64,000 nucleotides of DNA from Ianthella basta (lineage: Eukaryota > Porifera > Demospongiae > Verongiida > Ianthellidae): positions 3,564,553-3,628,552 of the forward strand of contig OZ025890.1 of assembly GCA_964019415.1 (NCBI GenBank), written 5' to 3'. Made by a program: the position numbers and the translations under genes. The stretch's first letter is position 1; each line of letters starts with the position of its first letter. The notes beneath the pieces are model-generated. The model worked only from the letters and a program-made list of their open reading frames with translations, was not told where the DNA came from and made no database searches. Below are positions 30,625 to 48,730 of the stretch, in pieces.

Positions 30625-33600
30625 TCACCTAAAGATGAAAAACAGGAGAATGATGATGCATACAGCAATGACCCCTCCCAGTATGAGGGAATCCCGCCTC
30701 CGTCGAAGGTTGATCCGCTGAACAAGGCTATTGATGAGTGGGAAGGTGTCTGCACACTAGGTCAAGGCATGCACTACGCATGACTGATAAGAGTGGATGG
30801 ACACCCACACAGTTGATACATGCACCAAACAGAGCATGACAGGTGGGGGAGGGCATAACAAGAATACTTGGAATAGTTGTAAGACAAAAGTAACATGCGC
30901 CAGATGTTGAACCCAAATGAGGCCTGGGTAAGTATACCAGTGAGAACACACACAGAGAGAGTCCACATAAAGACAAGTACAAATGTATATACAAATACAC
31001 CTATTATTGTACACCAACATAGCACAGTCCTACAATGGCTAAGCCTGCTGGCTAGTTAGTGCATCCCTCTCTATCTCTACTGTCCAACCACAAGCCTCAT
31101 TCAACTACTCCCTACCACACACCACATGTCACATGGTGTAATGGTAGCAGCCCAGCGAAGAGGATACGAGTGATGTTCTGCATTCGGCTGGTGACTCCTT
31201 TGAATACATTCCTTTGGCCTGCCAAGTTCTCCTTTGTTGCCATGGCAATACTAATTGCATCATCAACCATGCGCTCTGAGCTAATGTGTGACAAGAGCGC
31301 CAGGTGTGACACCTCCACACGGGATACACGCACCACTCACCACAGTACTACTCCAACACATGTTACCATGTGTTTGCCTACACAGACCACCATGCACTGG
31401 TGGTCAGCTAACAAGCGAACAATTGCAGAGCTTCACAGAAGGTCACACACGACTGACTACACTGAATGGGTTGCAGAGCACAAGAACACCACTGCTAATG
31501 GTGTCACATTCGTATCACTGACAAAATCAGACCACACTGTACCCACTGAACGGTCCACTCAATAAAGGGGCTGGCAATGCTAGGCTAACCCACCACCTCA
31601 CGACACACTTTGCACGTGTACACACAATGGCAACCCACTTCCTGAGGTGGTCGTGTTCCTTCAGGTACAGCTCTGTCCTTCTGCTGAGGCCGCCATTGAA
31701 GGAACTACAGAATGAATGTCCGAGGAGCACCACACTGTGCATAATGAATGTCTATCAAATAAGCACTGCTTAACCAACTGTGGCAGGTACAGTATAGGAC
31801 AGACAGACATGTGCACTATGGTGACATCATACTGTAATGCATGTACCAGGTCTATCAGTGTGGGAAGGCCCTGGCAGGGGAAGAGTACAGAGTGTGCTAG
31901 CACCAATGTAGTGTGGATACCACACCAGTGCACTCAGTATACACTACAAGTGGCTGTAGCACCTTCACAAGCCATACAATACGATAGTGGGAAGTGTACC
32001 AGGTGCCACAGGCAGACACAGCCACTAAGTGGCTGCATGACTACAACACTTATTCAATAAGCTGTTCATTGTGCACTCCAACTCCACACACACCAGTGTG
32101 TGTATGGCACATTACATGGCCAGTGGTAGGTGAAGGGTAGGCATCTCTACCCTAGCTCCTCACCCTGCTGCATCCCTCCGTGCTGACCCAAGCAGCTCAT
32201 TCCTCTGTCTGATGGCTTGGATGTTAGCCTGCAGGCACCAACAAAGGACAACATGCACCACACAGGCCACACTTGCACTAGCAGCCATACATAGGTAACA
32301 CCCCCACCCACCCCCACACAGACGTGGGCAGTGGGAGACACTAACTACAACAATAACATAGTATTGGCACTGTGAGGTACCAGTAATACATAATCGATCT
32401 GTTGTATGTACTCTTGAAATTACTCAAGCAGGTGTAATCAAGCCCTGTACTGGTCACCATCACAGGCCACTAGAGGACACACACTGCCATGAACACATGG
32501 TGAAAGCGAAATGAATGAGGGCCTCTTCACAGCATGACTCCAATGTGAGAGCCTTAAACACACACACACATACAATAGCATACACTTGCTACATTTTGAG
32601 TTGGCGTGTGCAGCTAGTGCAGTGGAAGTCAAGCCCTGCTGTACACGTGCACTCACTTTGGTTCTACTGAACTCTTGAGAGTAGTCCCTCAGGATGTCAT
32701 TGTGCCTTTGCAGTGTGTGGTACAACGTGCCAGGGCTAGCCAGCTTTGAGACATAGTCGTTCATGCTGCCATTCACATCCCGCAGCTAACAGCAGAAAGC
32801 AGCAATACTCACAGTGGTGTACTGTACATATGCAACTTGCCCAAAGAGCTAGGTTCACCAGCCCTGCCACTGCAGTGTCAGCGGGCACGGCACACAATAC
32901 ACTAGTCAGTGACCTAGACGCTGAGATATCACACTGCATTGGGAGTCTACCATCATCCAGCACTCCTCCATTACAACTGCTACTTTCTCCACTGTAAACC
33001 CAACCAACGTGAGCTGTGTTGAGGATCACCTCCTTTGAGTCAACTACACACCTCATCCCCTGCAGTAGTCCTCAACACACACAGACCACCACCCCTTCCT
33101 CACCTTCTCCAGACGCTGGTCTAGCTCCATCACCATTGTGTCAAAGACATGCTCTGGACTGCCAACAGCGTCAGCATCAGACCTGCACCCAGTGACCAGG
33201 GGGAACAGTTAGACAAAACCCTGTGTATGTAGATTAATCTCTTTAGTATCATTTTTGTGCATATTAGAAGTTGGAGCATAATTTATTGCTATTCTACAAA
33301 TTGCAACACTCATGTCATGTTTGAGAACCATCTTCTGTAAAAGGCATACACTCTATCGTTCCAGGTTTGGACCACGGACCCCTCCCAGTGGCCACAGGAA
33401 GAACAGTGGTCACCAGGGTACCATGATCATGCAGTTTGGTACAAGTACATGTGGCAACACCTCTAGTAGGTTGGCACATGGTGTCTCACAATGGCTGCTG
33501 TTGGCCAACTGACAGATCACCACACACATGGACTGAATGTTACAGAATTAGTTGGGCTACCTGAATTGTACGATAATGCCATGCCGAGGCCAGCAAGCCT

Positions 33601-33972
33601 CTGGTTGAAACACCTCCAGGGCTACTTCTACTGGTAGATGTTATGACTATGTGAGTGTGGTATCTCCCAACAGCTATTCAGACAGACATACTTCCCAGCT
33701 ATTGTACATAACATCATTGAGGAGTTCACAACGTCACGCATCCCTCCGCTCCCGACTCACTGGTCCTGGTCCTTCTGACTATAAGTTGAGGCCAGTTTGT
33801 TGAATGAGATAAGTTTCCCATCAATTTCATTCTCTAATTTTCTCGACTCCTTTCTCAGATCTACGAAGCAACGTAATACGATCATACACTACCAGTCACA
33901 TTCACGTCTACACCGCATGTAGAGAACAACTGGTAGGGGACCTATCTTACCATCCCATCCCGCGGTCGCCAT
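30625..33972 (-). CDS. GOSR1: Golgi SNAP receptor complex member 1 (GS28), Qb-SNARE
   Basis: Eight exons splice in phase into 232 residues (human 250): 33972-33951, 33860-33761, 33182-33104, 32785-32657, 32228-32164, 31704-31639, 31280-31168 and 30749-30625. The protein starts MATAGWDDLRKESRKLENEI, as the family does (WEDLRKQARQLENEL in human). Conserved blocks include LYHTLQRHNDILRDYSQEF, RRTELYLKEHDHLR and the SNARE region ERMVDDAISIAMATKENL, followed by GQRNVF, which keeps the central glutamine. The C-terminus has the family NSLVQRINLRRRRDSLILGG and a single membrane anchor of about 18 residues ending at the stop. GS28 anchors in Golgi membranes and acts in ER-to-Golgi and intra-Golgi fusion with syntaxin-5 and Ykt6. 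A TGACGTCA element lies at 33979-33986 just before the start codon, and an ETS-like ACTTCCGG at about 34008. Confidence 0.96.
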
Positions 33973-34621
33973 ATTGTATGACGTCAAGGGTGACTTCCCA
34001 AATTTGTACTTCCGGTGTGAACACCTTACTGTATGCACAGACTAGTCTATGGTGTATGTGTGCATGCCTAATATGAAACACTGGGAGCAGTGTTCTTATG
34101 CAATAATTAAATACGGCTGCTCAGCTTCTCTGAGTCTTGTTCATTTCAGCATCTCATTTTGTGTCGGGACCTGTAGCTAGCTACAATGATTAGCAGGTAG
34201 CTACCCTTTCCTCATGCCATTGTACAAACCTAAGTGCTATAATTATTGGTAGTTGACCTGAAGAGAGCTGTTCTCGGGAAATCAAATCTCCCTCGCATAA
34301 TTTCATTTACCAATTGGGAAGCCATTTCACATAATTATAATTGGCTGCTGAAACGGACTATTTCTGTGCATTCTCAGTGGTGTAGACTCTGTGCACAAAG
34401 AAGTGCCACCAGGTGCCTGTACATTGGCTTCACCTTGGCCACTGACACACAACTGTCTCTCATTGTGATGTACACACGGAGGTGGTGCTGAGGTGATTGG
34501 CTGTGCATCATTCTGTAGGAGAGGAGTCCATTGAAAGTGGTTTGATGAGGATGAAAGCTCATGCACAAGAACACAGTTACCAAGCATGACCAGGTCTCTA
34601 CGTGATTGGTTGAGACAGAGT
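33973..34621. promoter_or_regulatory. GOSR1 promoter region and 3' flank of the ARL16-like gene
   Basis: Next to the GOSR1 start lie a perfect CRE-type palindrome (33979-33986) and an ETS-type ACTTCCGG. From about 34020 to 34620 no gene is seen on either strand; it should include the 3' untranslated region of the minus-strand GTPase gene. Confidence 0.45.
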
Positions 34622-35224
34622 CTATCTACCAGCACTCTTAATCCATTGCAGCACCTCATCCACCCCATCACATGTGGCAGCACTTGTGTGAAACACACTG
34701 AGGTTGCTTCTGCTCGTCTGCAGTATATCTCCTAGCCTCATGACTGCAGAAATTTCACTGAGTGGCAAAGCACCTTTGATATCCTTCTTGTTGAAAACGA
34801 TAGCACCCTGCTTTCCCTGCATCTTGGGATGGCCAAGGACCTCAAGTAGCAGCACAGTGGATGCTGAGAGCCGCTGTGGATCTGAGGCATCGATGACATA
34901 GAGGAAGCACGCTGCATCATTGTAGTAGGTGGCCCAAACAGGAGCCATTTCCCCGCCCTTCTCTCTCAACTGAATGGCAACGGGGGATGCCCCCTCAGAT
35001 GACTTGGAGAAAGCTAGTGTTTCAATATTTGTTCCAATCGTAGGCAAAGTTGGAGGCAGAGGAGGCAGCTCAGTGCTTGCCTCGGCTATTACTGTTCTAT
35101 TTTCTCCGTTATGGCAACCAAAATTTCTGCTTAACCATTTTAAACGATGAAGAAGACTGGTCTTTCCGCTGTTGTCTGGTCCGATCATTAAACACTCCAT
35201 TTTGTCACAAGCTATGAATATCAT
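34622..35224 (-). CDS. ARL16: ARL16-like small GTPase, single exon
   Basis: A 200-codon uninterrupted frame. The P-loop is GPDNSGKTS near residue 16. ARL16-type blocks follow: PTIGTN, IQLREKGGEMAPVWATYY (human ARL16 has IRELGGCMGPIWSSYY), YVIDASDPQRLSAS and the guanine-specificity motif NKKD. ARL16 is an atypical ARF-like GTPase lacking the usual myristoylation glycine; in mammals it is linked to Golgi-to-cilium traffic and RIG-I. The start is ambiguous. Met at 35224 gives MIFIACDKMECLMIGP, but Met at 35200 (MECLMIGP) better matches the family, whose P-loop lies only a few residues in. The gene is intronless here and starts head to head with the myosin gene. Assignment to ARL16 rather than another divergent ARL rests on the REKGG-M-P-W block. 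Confidence 0.85.
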   Translation of the reverse strand: MIFIACDKMECLMIGPDNSGKTSLLHRLKWLSRNFGCHNGENRTVIAEASTELPPLPPTLPTIGTNIETLAFSKSSEGASPVAIQLREKGGEMAPVWATYYNDAACFLYVIDASDPQRLSASTVLLLEVLGHPKMQGKQGAIVFNKKDIKGALPLSEISAVMRLGDILQTSRSNLSVFHTSAATCDGVDEVLQWIKSAGR

Positions 35225-35461
35225 TGATCAGATGTGTGGTCAGGCATTTTATTTGCTGTGCATACACTGCCCTCATTCTTCCGAGGGCCCCCAGCAAGGG
35301 GGTGAGGCGAGTTGGGCGTCTGTACTCTTGTACTAGATCGAGAGTAGGAGGGGAAGGACAGCAGAGAGACCGAGAGGACGGCACGGTCAATTGATAGCTG
35401 ATCGGAATCGCCGCCTGCTCTTTCCTGTTGGTGGACCTGACGGGTTGGGAAGAGAGTAGCT
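35225..35461. promoter_or_regulatory. Bidirectional promoter: ARL16-like (-) / class I myosin (+)
   Basis: At most 261 bases separate the two start codons. The segment is CpG-richer than the introns nearby and has no obvious TATA box. Confidence 0.5.
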
Positions 35462-42187
<6,726 letters not shown>

Positions 42188-42529
42188 AGCTGTACTTTCT
42201 AAAACCTTTGAACAGACAACAATCAACTTTGGGCAAAGCTCAAAGTTGACATAATTTCTGAGCCTATTGTACCAGCGTGTAGTAGCCCCTTGAAAGCTAA
42301 GACAATGAGCTTCTCAGCTAGAAATGCCCAGGTAAACACTGATAAAACCTTGAGTCTGGTCAGATTCTAGTCAGGTGCCATGAGACCCCTCTGCACACGG
42401 AAGGGTCAGGTTAAGTCTAATGCGTTAAATTGTCCATGCCAAATTCAATTATGTGCTATGGGATGTAATTATTGCATAATGTTCTACATATCTCCTGGAG
42501 GCTTACTGGGAAGCACTGCGTAACTATCA

Positions 42530-42718
42530 TCACTCACCACTTTGAATGGCCAATTTAGGGACAGGGACAATTGATGGTTTTTCAATCAGCAACACTTGGT
42601 TGAACACTGTTGGAAGGCATGTGTAGCATGGGCTCTTGCCAAAGGCAGTTGGCAGAACCACAAAAACATCCCTGCCAGAAAAGTGGCCAGACATGACCTG
42701 AAGTTGCTCTGGTTTCAT
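42530..42718 (-). pseudogene. RecQ-like helicase fragment
   Basis: The minus strand reads MKPEQLQVMSGHFSGRDVFV followed by VLPTAFGKSPCY. This is the Q-motif and Walker A region of RecQ-type helicases (normally K-P-E-Q ... LPTGxGKS). Sequence on either side has stops and no further helicase motifs. It resembles the multicopy RecQ-like helicase fragments spread by transposons in invertebrate genomes. Confidence 0.6.
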
Positions 42719-44420
42719 ATCGGAATTGTCAAGTCAATGGATGGCTTCTGCCGCAGCTTAGAATACTTTCTAGTCTCCTGACATTGGTGGACACAAAGTA
42801 AATCTTTCACACATTTTACCTGCTAGTGCGTGAGGAGGGGTCATGCAATGCCTGACTACTTAGATTCCTGAGATATTGATGTCAGTCCAATATGAAATCT
42901 AATACTGTATCATTTTCTACCAAAGTTAACTTGGTTTGTATTTTTGACCACAGCTTGCACTTTTGTCATCTCATTTGTTACCATGTGGAGACTGAGTGAT
43001 GCCTTACACCTGACTCCACTGTCCTAGTTGCGGAGGGGTGAGCTTGGGCTATCTGGTTTGGAGCTTCCTTCAGCATGGCTTCTGCTGTTGCTCTCACCTT
43101 GGTGTATTCCAATTTGTGGCAAGAAGCTGGAGTAGTGGGTGGTGGTTAGTTGTGGCCCCAATTCCAAGTGCAATCAATACTCACAACTGCTTTAGGATTG
43201 GGAAACTTCTCTAACCAGGAATTGAGACAGTTGTCACTTGTCAATAATTTACCAGACATTTTGACCCAATCTAAGGTCTTCATCAGTGGTAATACAATAC
43301 CAGTCATGGTGCCTTATATACAGGTAGGGGGGAGGCAAAAGCAACAGGTGAGGGTGGGAAACAATTGCGTGGGTGAGGTATAGATTCACACTTCTTCACT
43401 GTTTCACACTTCTCCACATGCACAATCTCTCCTTTCACTACCTTCACTCCAACTGCTTCATCTAACTCCTCTCCTCTTATATGGCAGAATTCTCAAATAG
43501 ACCTACGTAAGGCCAGATAACCCTAAGTAGTTTGCCCTGCTGAAGTTCCTTACTGTCTTGTTACAAAACTTGTATGAACAGCCCGCTTTCCACCACTCCC
43601 ACATCCTTCTTCCAAGCTCACACCAGTGTCATAACACTACTACATGTAAATCATTGAGCACCTCTTCTTGCAAGGAATCCGGGACTACTGTACATACCAG
43701 TTATTTGGGCCTGCATGAAAATCCACTACAGTGGATGCAGCCCCTGTTGATAAATCTATCTATCTATCCATTAATCCCAGAGCTGTACTGAACACCTTGT
43801 AGCACAATGCAGGCTCTTAATTTATCCACAATGTACCTCATCCACTTTTGAGGGCATGTTTGTTTAAATAGTTGAATGCTCTACTAACCTTGTCCCTGCA
43901 GCTAGTGTCATCTCTCTCTCTCACCCTTACAGGTTGTGTCAGCTGACCAAAGCGTTACAAAATTGTAAATCACACCTTGGCTAGCCAGCCATACTAAGGG
44001 TAGAAATCTCACGAATCTTAGTTGTTCCCTGTTATTACCACGTGTACAGGACTTATTTCTTTGTAGTTTTTTCTGGGTTGATTTAGTCTACTATTACTAG
44101 TGTTTGTAACTTATCTATTAGTGAATAGTGTCCCTGTGTAGCAGTTTATTGCCTTACTGTACAGTCAAGTAGTCTATTGTATATTTCACAAAGCAAGACT
44201 TGAAGTGTGTATTTAGTGCATGCTGTGATTGTGTGCAGAGAAGCCTGATCCGTTGGTGCAAGCAGGGGAGCTGTTGCGTGTGATATACAAGTTCTTGCCA
44301 CTATGCAGACAATTATGGTCATGTGTTCAGTATAATGCATATTCAGTACAAGTGACAATATAATACAACATACACTTGGAACTGCATAATGAATATAGCA
44401 TGGTGAGATAGACCCACCAT

Positions 44421-44714
44421 GTGGCTCCACCGGCAATTGTGACCTCAAGCATGTTTGGCCCAGGGACCCAAGAGTTTGTGACTGAGCTGGGCAGACGACT
44501 TATTTGGCTGTTGGGAGATCCACTCGCCAGATCCCACATGATTCAACAGTTTTCGGTTGCTGTGCAGAGAGGAAAAGCTGCCTCTGTGCTCAGCACATCA
44601 TTGCATGATGCCATCTACTTGACAATTCCAATTCCAATTAACCACTTGTACAATTGTAGTCAGTGTTACTGCATCAGGCTCTTTTTATTATTATTATATA
44701 ATAATCCCATTTAG
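44421..44714 (+). pseudogene. Retroelement-like coding fragment
   Basis: The frame has a coherent block, FGPGTQEFVTELGRRLIWLL, followed by QFSVAVQRGKAASVL. I associate this pattern with retroelement polyproteins of marine invertebrates, but cannot name the domain. The downstream 30 codons look noncoding. Treat as a tentative mobile-element remnant. Confidence 0.35.
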
Positions 44715-44982
44715 TACTGATTGGTTTGTATATTATATAGTTACTGCAGACTTATCATGTATTGTTTCAAGAGTTCTTGCTGATTATTCCTGTGACATAA
44801 ATAGAGTTAGGGCTAGGGTTGGAATTATGTATAGGGTTACTAGAATATCCACGAAAGTAAAACAAAATAGCTATCCCGTTATGAGAGATGTATGATCTGT
44901 CGAGAAAATGAATTTTCAGGTTACTATTGGGGTTAGGGATAGGGTAGGGTTATGGTTACATAGGATTAGTTTAGGGGTTATT

Positions 44983-45035
44983 CTATCAAGCTAGACGTCT
45001 TCCGGCTACGAGACGCGAAAGGTCTAGCTCGATAG
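44983..45035. other. Stem-loop with 14-bp arms
   Basis: CTATCAAGCTAGAC at 44983-44996 pairs with GTCTAGCTCGATAG at 45022-45035 with one mismatch, around a 25-base loop. It lies between the TTAGGG-like tract and the 3' side of the minus-strand retroelement, so it could be the 3' end of that element. Confidence 0.45.
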
Positions 45036-45469
45036 ACTACAGAATTTCCGGTGAGGAGGGGCGCGGGCAGCCCTATCAGTGCAGTGACATCATTCTCCGA
45101 ATTAGACTTAACGGGAAGTCCCTAAGAGAGACGCACTCCGCTCAGGCCGGATGTCGAGGTGATTACTTATTGGTGAGTAGGAAGGAAACTTTACGTATTT
45201 GTTCTACTTATAATGCTTCTAGTTCTGCCCTACTTGTCCAGTCACTAGGGTAATCCAGCAATTTGGCGCAGTTTGATTAAGTATGGCGCAATGCCATAGC
45301 CAGAAACACTGATTAGTGCGCACGGTATTATAGCTACCAATAACACCAAAATAATGATACATAGGCACACATGCGCACTGCCCAATATAATAGAAATGCC
45401 ATGCAATACATAATCAGATATCAAAATCTCTGAAAGGTACAGTGAATTATGAAATCAAACATGATCAAG

Positions 45470-48400
45470 TCAAGAGCCGATGGTTCGGCTCTCAGCTGCT
45501 GCCAGTTCAATCTGGGTGTCAAGGGTGATTGGTCTACCAGGCTGCTTCCTAGTCGAACGTGCTCCGCGAATGCACATGAGTGCAGACCGCATCAAGGAGA
45601 AGCTCAAGGTGCATCGAAGCCACCCGATGGTCTTGGCATATGTTTGAGCCTGCTTCTCTGCTAGCAAAGATGCCAGCCTCTTATAGAACACACTGGCCGC
45701 TGCACCCATACCTCCCACGGCCGAAAACACCAGGGGTGTGAATGAGCTGTGCTCTATCTCACGTACTCGTTGTTCATAACTTCTTCGCTTCTCCATTTCA
45801 TGCCTTCTGTATACTGCTGCTGGGGAGGGTCTGTGGTTACTGAGCGCGTATGGGTTAAACACCCGAACGTCAAAAAATGCACTCTCGTGTCTGCTCCCCC
45901 AGAAGCCACTTGCACGTATGTCTAAGCGTGCGCCTTTCTCCACATTGGCAGTCTTGTGCTGCATCTCCTCCCCTGTGAGTGGCTGCAACTCAGGTTCCAC
46001 ACATACATTGTGGCACACTTCAGCGAGCATAGATGCACTGATGTCTCTAATGTCATTATGTCTGAGGGTGGGAAAGCCTCCGCATGAGCAGCTGAACGCA
46101 TGTTCTACCGTGAAGGTCTTTCCACATACACAGTGGGAAGGAAGATGTGAGAGCTGCCACCCATACCTAAGGCATAGTGCGTCCCTGAAGGCACCCTTGT
46201 GTAGCCTGAAGCCATGCTCCTCCAACGGTATAACTCCCAGCCAGCTAGATGCACCTTTCTGACTACAGAAATCCATCACTCGCTTCATGTCTTGCGGAAG
46301 TTTCTCGCGTAGACTTGCGGCTTCTTTCTGTTGCTGTTGGTGTCTCTGAGCCTTAATCTTTCTTTTGATGGCTGTCTGCTCCATGGTCACATCTGCTGGA
46401 TAGGTGCACTCCTGTTGAAGGATTAGAGCTGTCAGTGGGGCAGTCACTCTCTGTGAACTCACGTACTGTTGGCCTGCCACTTTAGTGGGGTTTGGAATGC
46501 CTAGGCCGCCAAGCCTGCACAGTAGGGCAAAGAGATCTCTTTCTTCATCAGTGATGCCCCTTCTTCCTGTGAGTGCTGGTAGAAATTGATGGCGTATCAC
46601 CTCCTCCAAGGGCATGAGTAGGTCACTGATGTTTGGTACTGTCCTGGCTACATCCATCCATCTGCTCATCAGTCCATGGGTTAGTGCTGCATACGCTGCT
46701 TGGGGCTGGGTGGATGCAATTTCTGCTAGTTGTTTGAGTTCACATACCCACTCCCTGACTTTGCCTGTCACATAAGCCTCAGTGAAGCTTGGAGTGCCGA
46801 GAGCAGCCCCAAGGTGCCTCTGGCCTTCCTCTGTGATCTGCACTCCACTTTGGCCGAAGATGTCCTTGGCCTGAGCCAGAGATTCACCCTTGGCTATTAG
46901 CCAAGATTTCGCAGCATTGACATGATAACCAAAATCAGGGCCCATTGTCTCCAGACTGTCCCACCACCGCTTTAGCTCTTGGATGTGTCCACCTGCTGTG
47001 GCATCATCTGCAAACCACACCTGCTTCAATGAGGCTACTTTACTCAGTTGATGGATAAGCGGTATGGTGGCAATGGCATACATTGCCATTGCCAACGGGT
47101 CACCTTGAGTGGTGCCTTCTTCAGATAGAATCACCTCTCCCTCCACAAACAGATGAGCATTTGAACGGTAGGTGTTCACAAGAACTGGTGCAATTGACGG
47201 ACATAAGTTCAGCACATTCTGTAACGCAGCTTGTCTGTTGAGGCAGTTGAACGCGTTACTGGCATCAATAAGGAGGACAGCCTCGGTGTTAGGGTCCTGA
47301 AAGACAAGGCCCATTGCATGCAATGCAGACTCACACCCAGCCTGTTGACCAGCACACACTTGCAGGGACCCTGTGACCTGCTGAACGTCCTGACCGACAA
47401 CCACCAGGATTGCTTTGCCAATGATTCGTCTCAGAACTTCACCAATCCCCACTGGTCTGACCCCAGGATGCTTATCCAAGGCCACCAGTCGACAAGCAGT
47501 AAAGGCTGGGGGGCAGTAAAGGCAGTAAAGACACAGGGGGTCCACAAATTGGCTACAGATACGTCTAGCCATCATGGCTACAGCCTCACATAAGTCCGCA
47601 GATTCTTTGCGGAAGGAGGTGACCAGCCGCCTCCATCCCGCTGCATCCATCCCAGATGGTCCTGCTGCGCCTTCTGTCTTTAGAGTGATGGCATGTATAA
47701 GGGCGCCATTGATCTGCTCAAACATAACTGGGTGAGGCTCTTGACTGGGTGAATCTTGTACAGATAGTGTGCTGAGTTGGAGAGGGCGTCCTTTGGGATG
47801 CTTTTCCAGTAGCACTTGTCGTACTGTCTTCCGTTCCTCGTTGCCACCCGTAGGGGCCGCGTAATCATCCAGATTCAACTTCTCTCCACTACCCTGGTCA
47901 GTCAACAGGCGAATGGCCTGTTTGATCTTTCCTTCATGTATCAGCCTAGCAAAGGTTGGTGCTGTTTGAGCCTCTGCTCTAATGTCACGCTTGGACGACA
48001 GAAGTCGACTCTGTATGGTGCGACCTTCATGAAGTAGTATGAGGATGTCGCCTTTCTTCCAAGATTCCATTCGCCGCTCTAAACACTCCACATGATCCTT
48101 GGCTTTTGATGTCTTGTAAGGCTTTTGCAGCAATAATGCTGGCATTGTCATCGCACACATCAAGGCAATAGACTCCAGAGTACTCCCTTCTGCATAGGCA
48201 CGAATTAGATGCCCTAGTTCTGCTACGAAGGCCTTTCCAGCCTTACCGGAGGGTACTTTAAACACATTTCGGCGCCACTGAACTACTTCTGCATATGCAG
48301 TCCGAATTGACTCTGAAAACGTGGCTCCATCCACTTCTCCCCACCGGAAAACAGGTTGATGAGCATCTCTATAGGTAGGTGGACTCGCCGTGACACCGTT

Positions 48401-48730
48401 GCTGTCCATCTGGCTGCTTTCTTCCTCTTGTTGATGATCTCCGTGGCCCCGTTGCGATCGTGGTGGGTTACTGTGGTCTCTTGTGCTAATACCACTACTT
48501 GATCCGTCTTGGTCGCAGTTAACAGCATCTTGGAGTTGGGTACTTGCTCTTCTCCTTGGCGATTCAACTGATGTAGAGACTTGAGGATTTACGCCTATCT
48601 GTTCCTTCTTATTTTGACAATGGCCTCTTCGACTAGGCAGGCAATCGGTACAAAGTCGGCTCGATTTGTGGCATGTACAGCTTTTGCAACACCCGCTGCC
48701 GTTGCACCGGCAGCAACTGGGCATTTGCAC
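45470..48730 (-). CDS. Intact retroelement protein: CXC motif + reverse transcriptase + restriction-like endonuclease
   Basis: A single uninterrupted 1086-codon frame. Residues 6-38 are a cysteine-rich CXC-like motif (CCRCNGSGCCKSCTCHKSS, then CTDCLPSRRGHC), a probable DNA-binding zinc module. RT motifs follow: A with Asp489 (LLIDASNAFNCLN), B (EGTTQGDPLAM, 538-548) and C with FADD at 573-576 instead of the common YADD. Residues 867-891 form a C-x-C...H...C zinc knuckle-like group (HCVCGKTFTVEHAFSCSCGG). Then come candidate catalytic residues of a PD-(D/E)XK restriction-like endonuclease: Glu912, Asp937 (RLDIRA) and Asp954/Arg956 (FFDVRVFNP). The order zinc finger, RT, Cys/His group, endonuclease is that of R2/NeSL/CRE-type non-LTR elements, which nick a target and prime reverse transcription on it. 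Full length with no stop suggests recent insertion or selection. Met at 48730 begins immediately before the cysteine motif. Confidence 0.93.
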   Translation of the reverse strand: MQMPSCCRCNGSGCCKSCTCHKSSRLCTDCLPSRRGHCQNKKEQIGVNPQVSTSVESPRRRASTQLQDAVNCDQDGSSSGISTRDHSNPPRSQRGHGDHQQEEESSQMDSNGVTASPPTYRDAHQPVFRWGEVDGATFSESIRTAYAEVVQWRRNVFKVPSGKAGKAFVAELGHLIRAYAEGSTLESIALMCAMTMPALLLQKPYKTSKAKDHVECLERRMESWKKGDILILLHEGRTIQSRLLSSKRDIRAEAQTAPTFARLIHEGKIKQAIRLLTDQGSGEKLNLDDYAAPTGGNEERKTVRQVLLEKHPKGRPLQLSTLSVQDSPSQEPHPVMFEQINGALIHAITLKTEGAAGPSGMDAAGWRRLVTSFRKESADLCEAVAMMARRICSQFVDPLCLYCLYCPPAFTACRLVALDKHPGVRPVGIGEVLRRIIGKAILVVVGQDVQQVTGSLQVCAGQQAGCESALHAMGLVFQDPNTEAVLLIDASNAFNCLNRQAALQNVLNLCPSIAPVLVNTYRSNAHLFVEGEVILSEEGTTQGDPLAMAMYAIATIPLIHQLSKVASLKQVWFADDATAGGHIQELKRWWDSLETMGPDFGYHVNAAKSWLIAKGESLAQAKDIFGQSGVQITEEGQRHLGAALGTPSFTEAYVTGKVREWVCELKQLAEIASTQPQAAYAALTHGLMSRWMDVARTVPNISDLLMPLEEVIRHQFLPALTGRRGITDEERDLFALLCRLGGLGIPNPTKVAGQQYVSSQRVTAPLTALILQQECTYPADVTMEQTAIKRKIKAQRHQQQQKEAASLREKLPQDMKRVMDFCSQKGASSWLGVIPLEEHGFRLHKGAFRDALCLRYGWQLSHLPSHCVCGKTFTVEHAFSCSCGGFPTLRHNDIRDISASMLAEVCHNVCVEPELQPLTGEEMQHKTANVEKGARLDIRASGFWGSRHESAFFDVRVFNPYALSNHRPSPAAVYRRHEMEKRRSYEQRVREIEHSSFTPLVFSAVGGMGAAASVFYKRLASLLAEKQAQTYAKTIGWLRCTLSFSLMRSALMCIRGARSTRKQPGRPITLDTQIELAAAESRTIGS

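Larger units (their letters stand above)
42188..45450. other. Repeat-rich intergenic region downstream of myosin
   Basis: No intact gene was seen. It holds a helicase-like fragment (42530-42718, -), a possible retroposon 3' end with an (ATCT)n tail at about 43756-43770, a retroelement-like open frame (44421-44714, +), degenerate TTAGGG-like blocks (about 44805-44975) and a stem-loop (44983-45035). Confidence 0.6.

Noticed and set aside
45918..46262. Plus-strand open frame opposite the retroelement
   Set aside because: Antisense shadow of the 1086-codon minus-strand frame, with no motif of its own.
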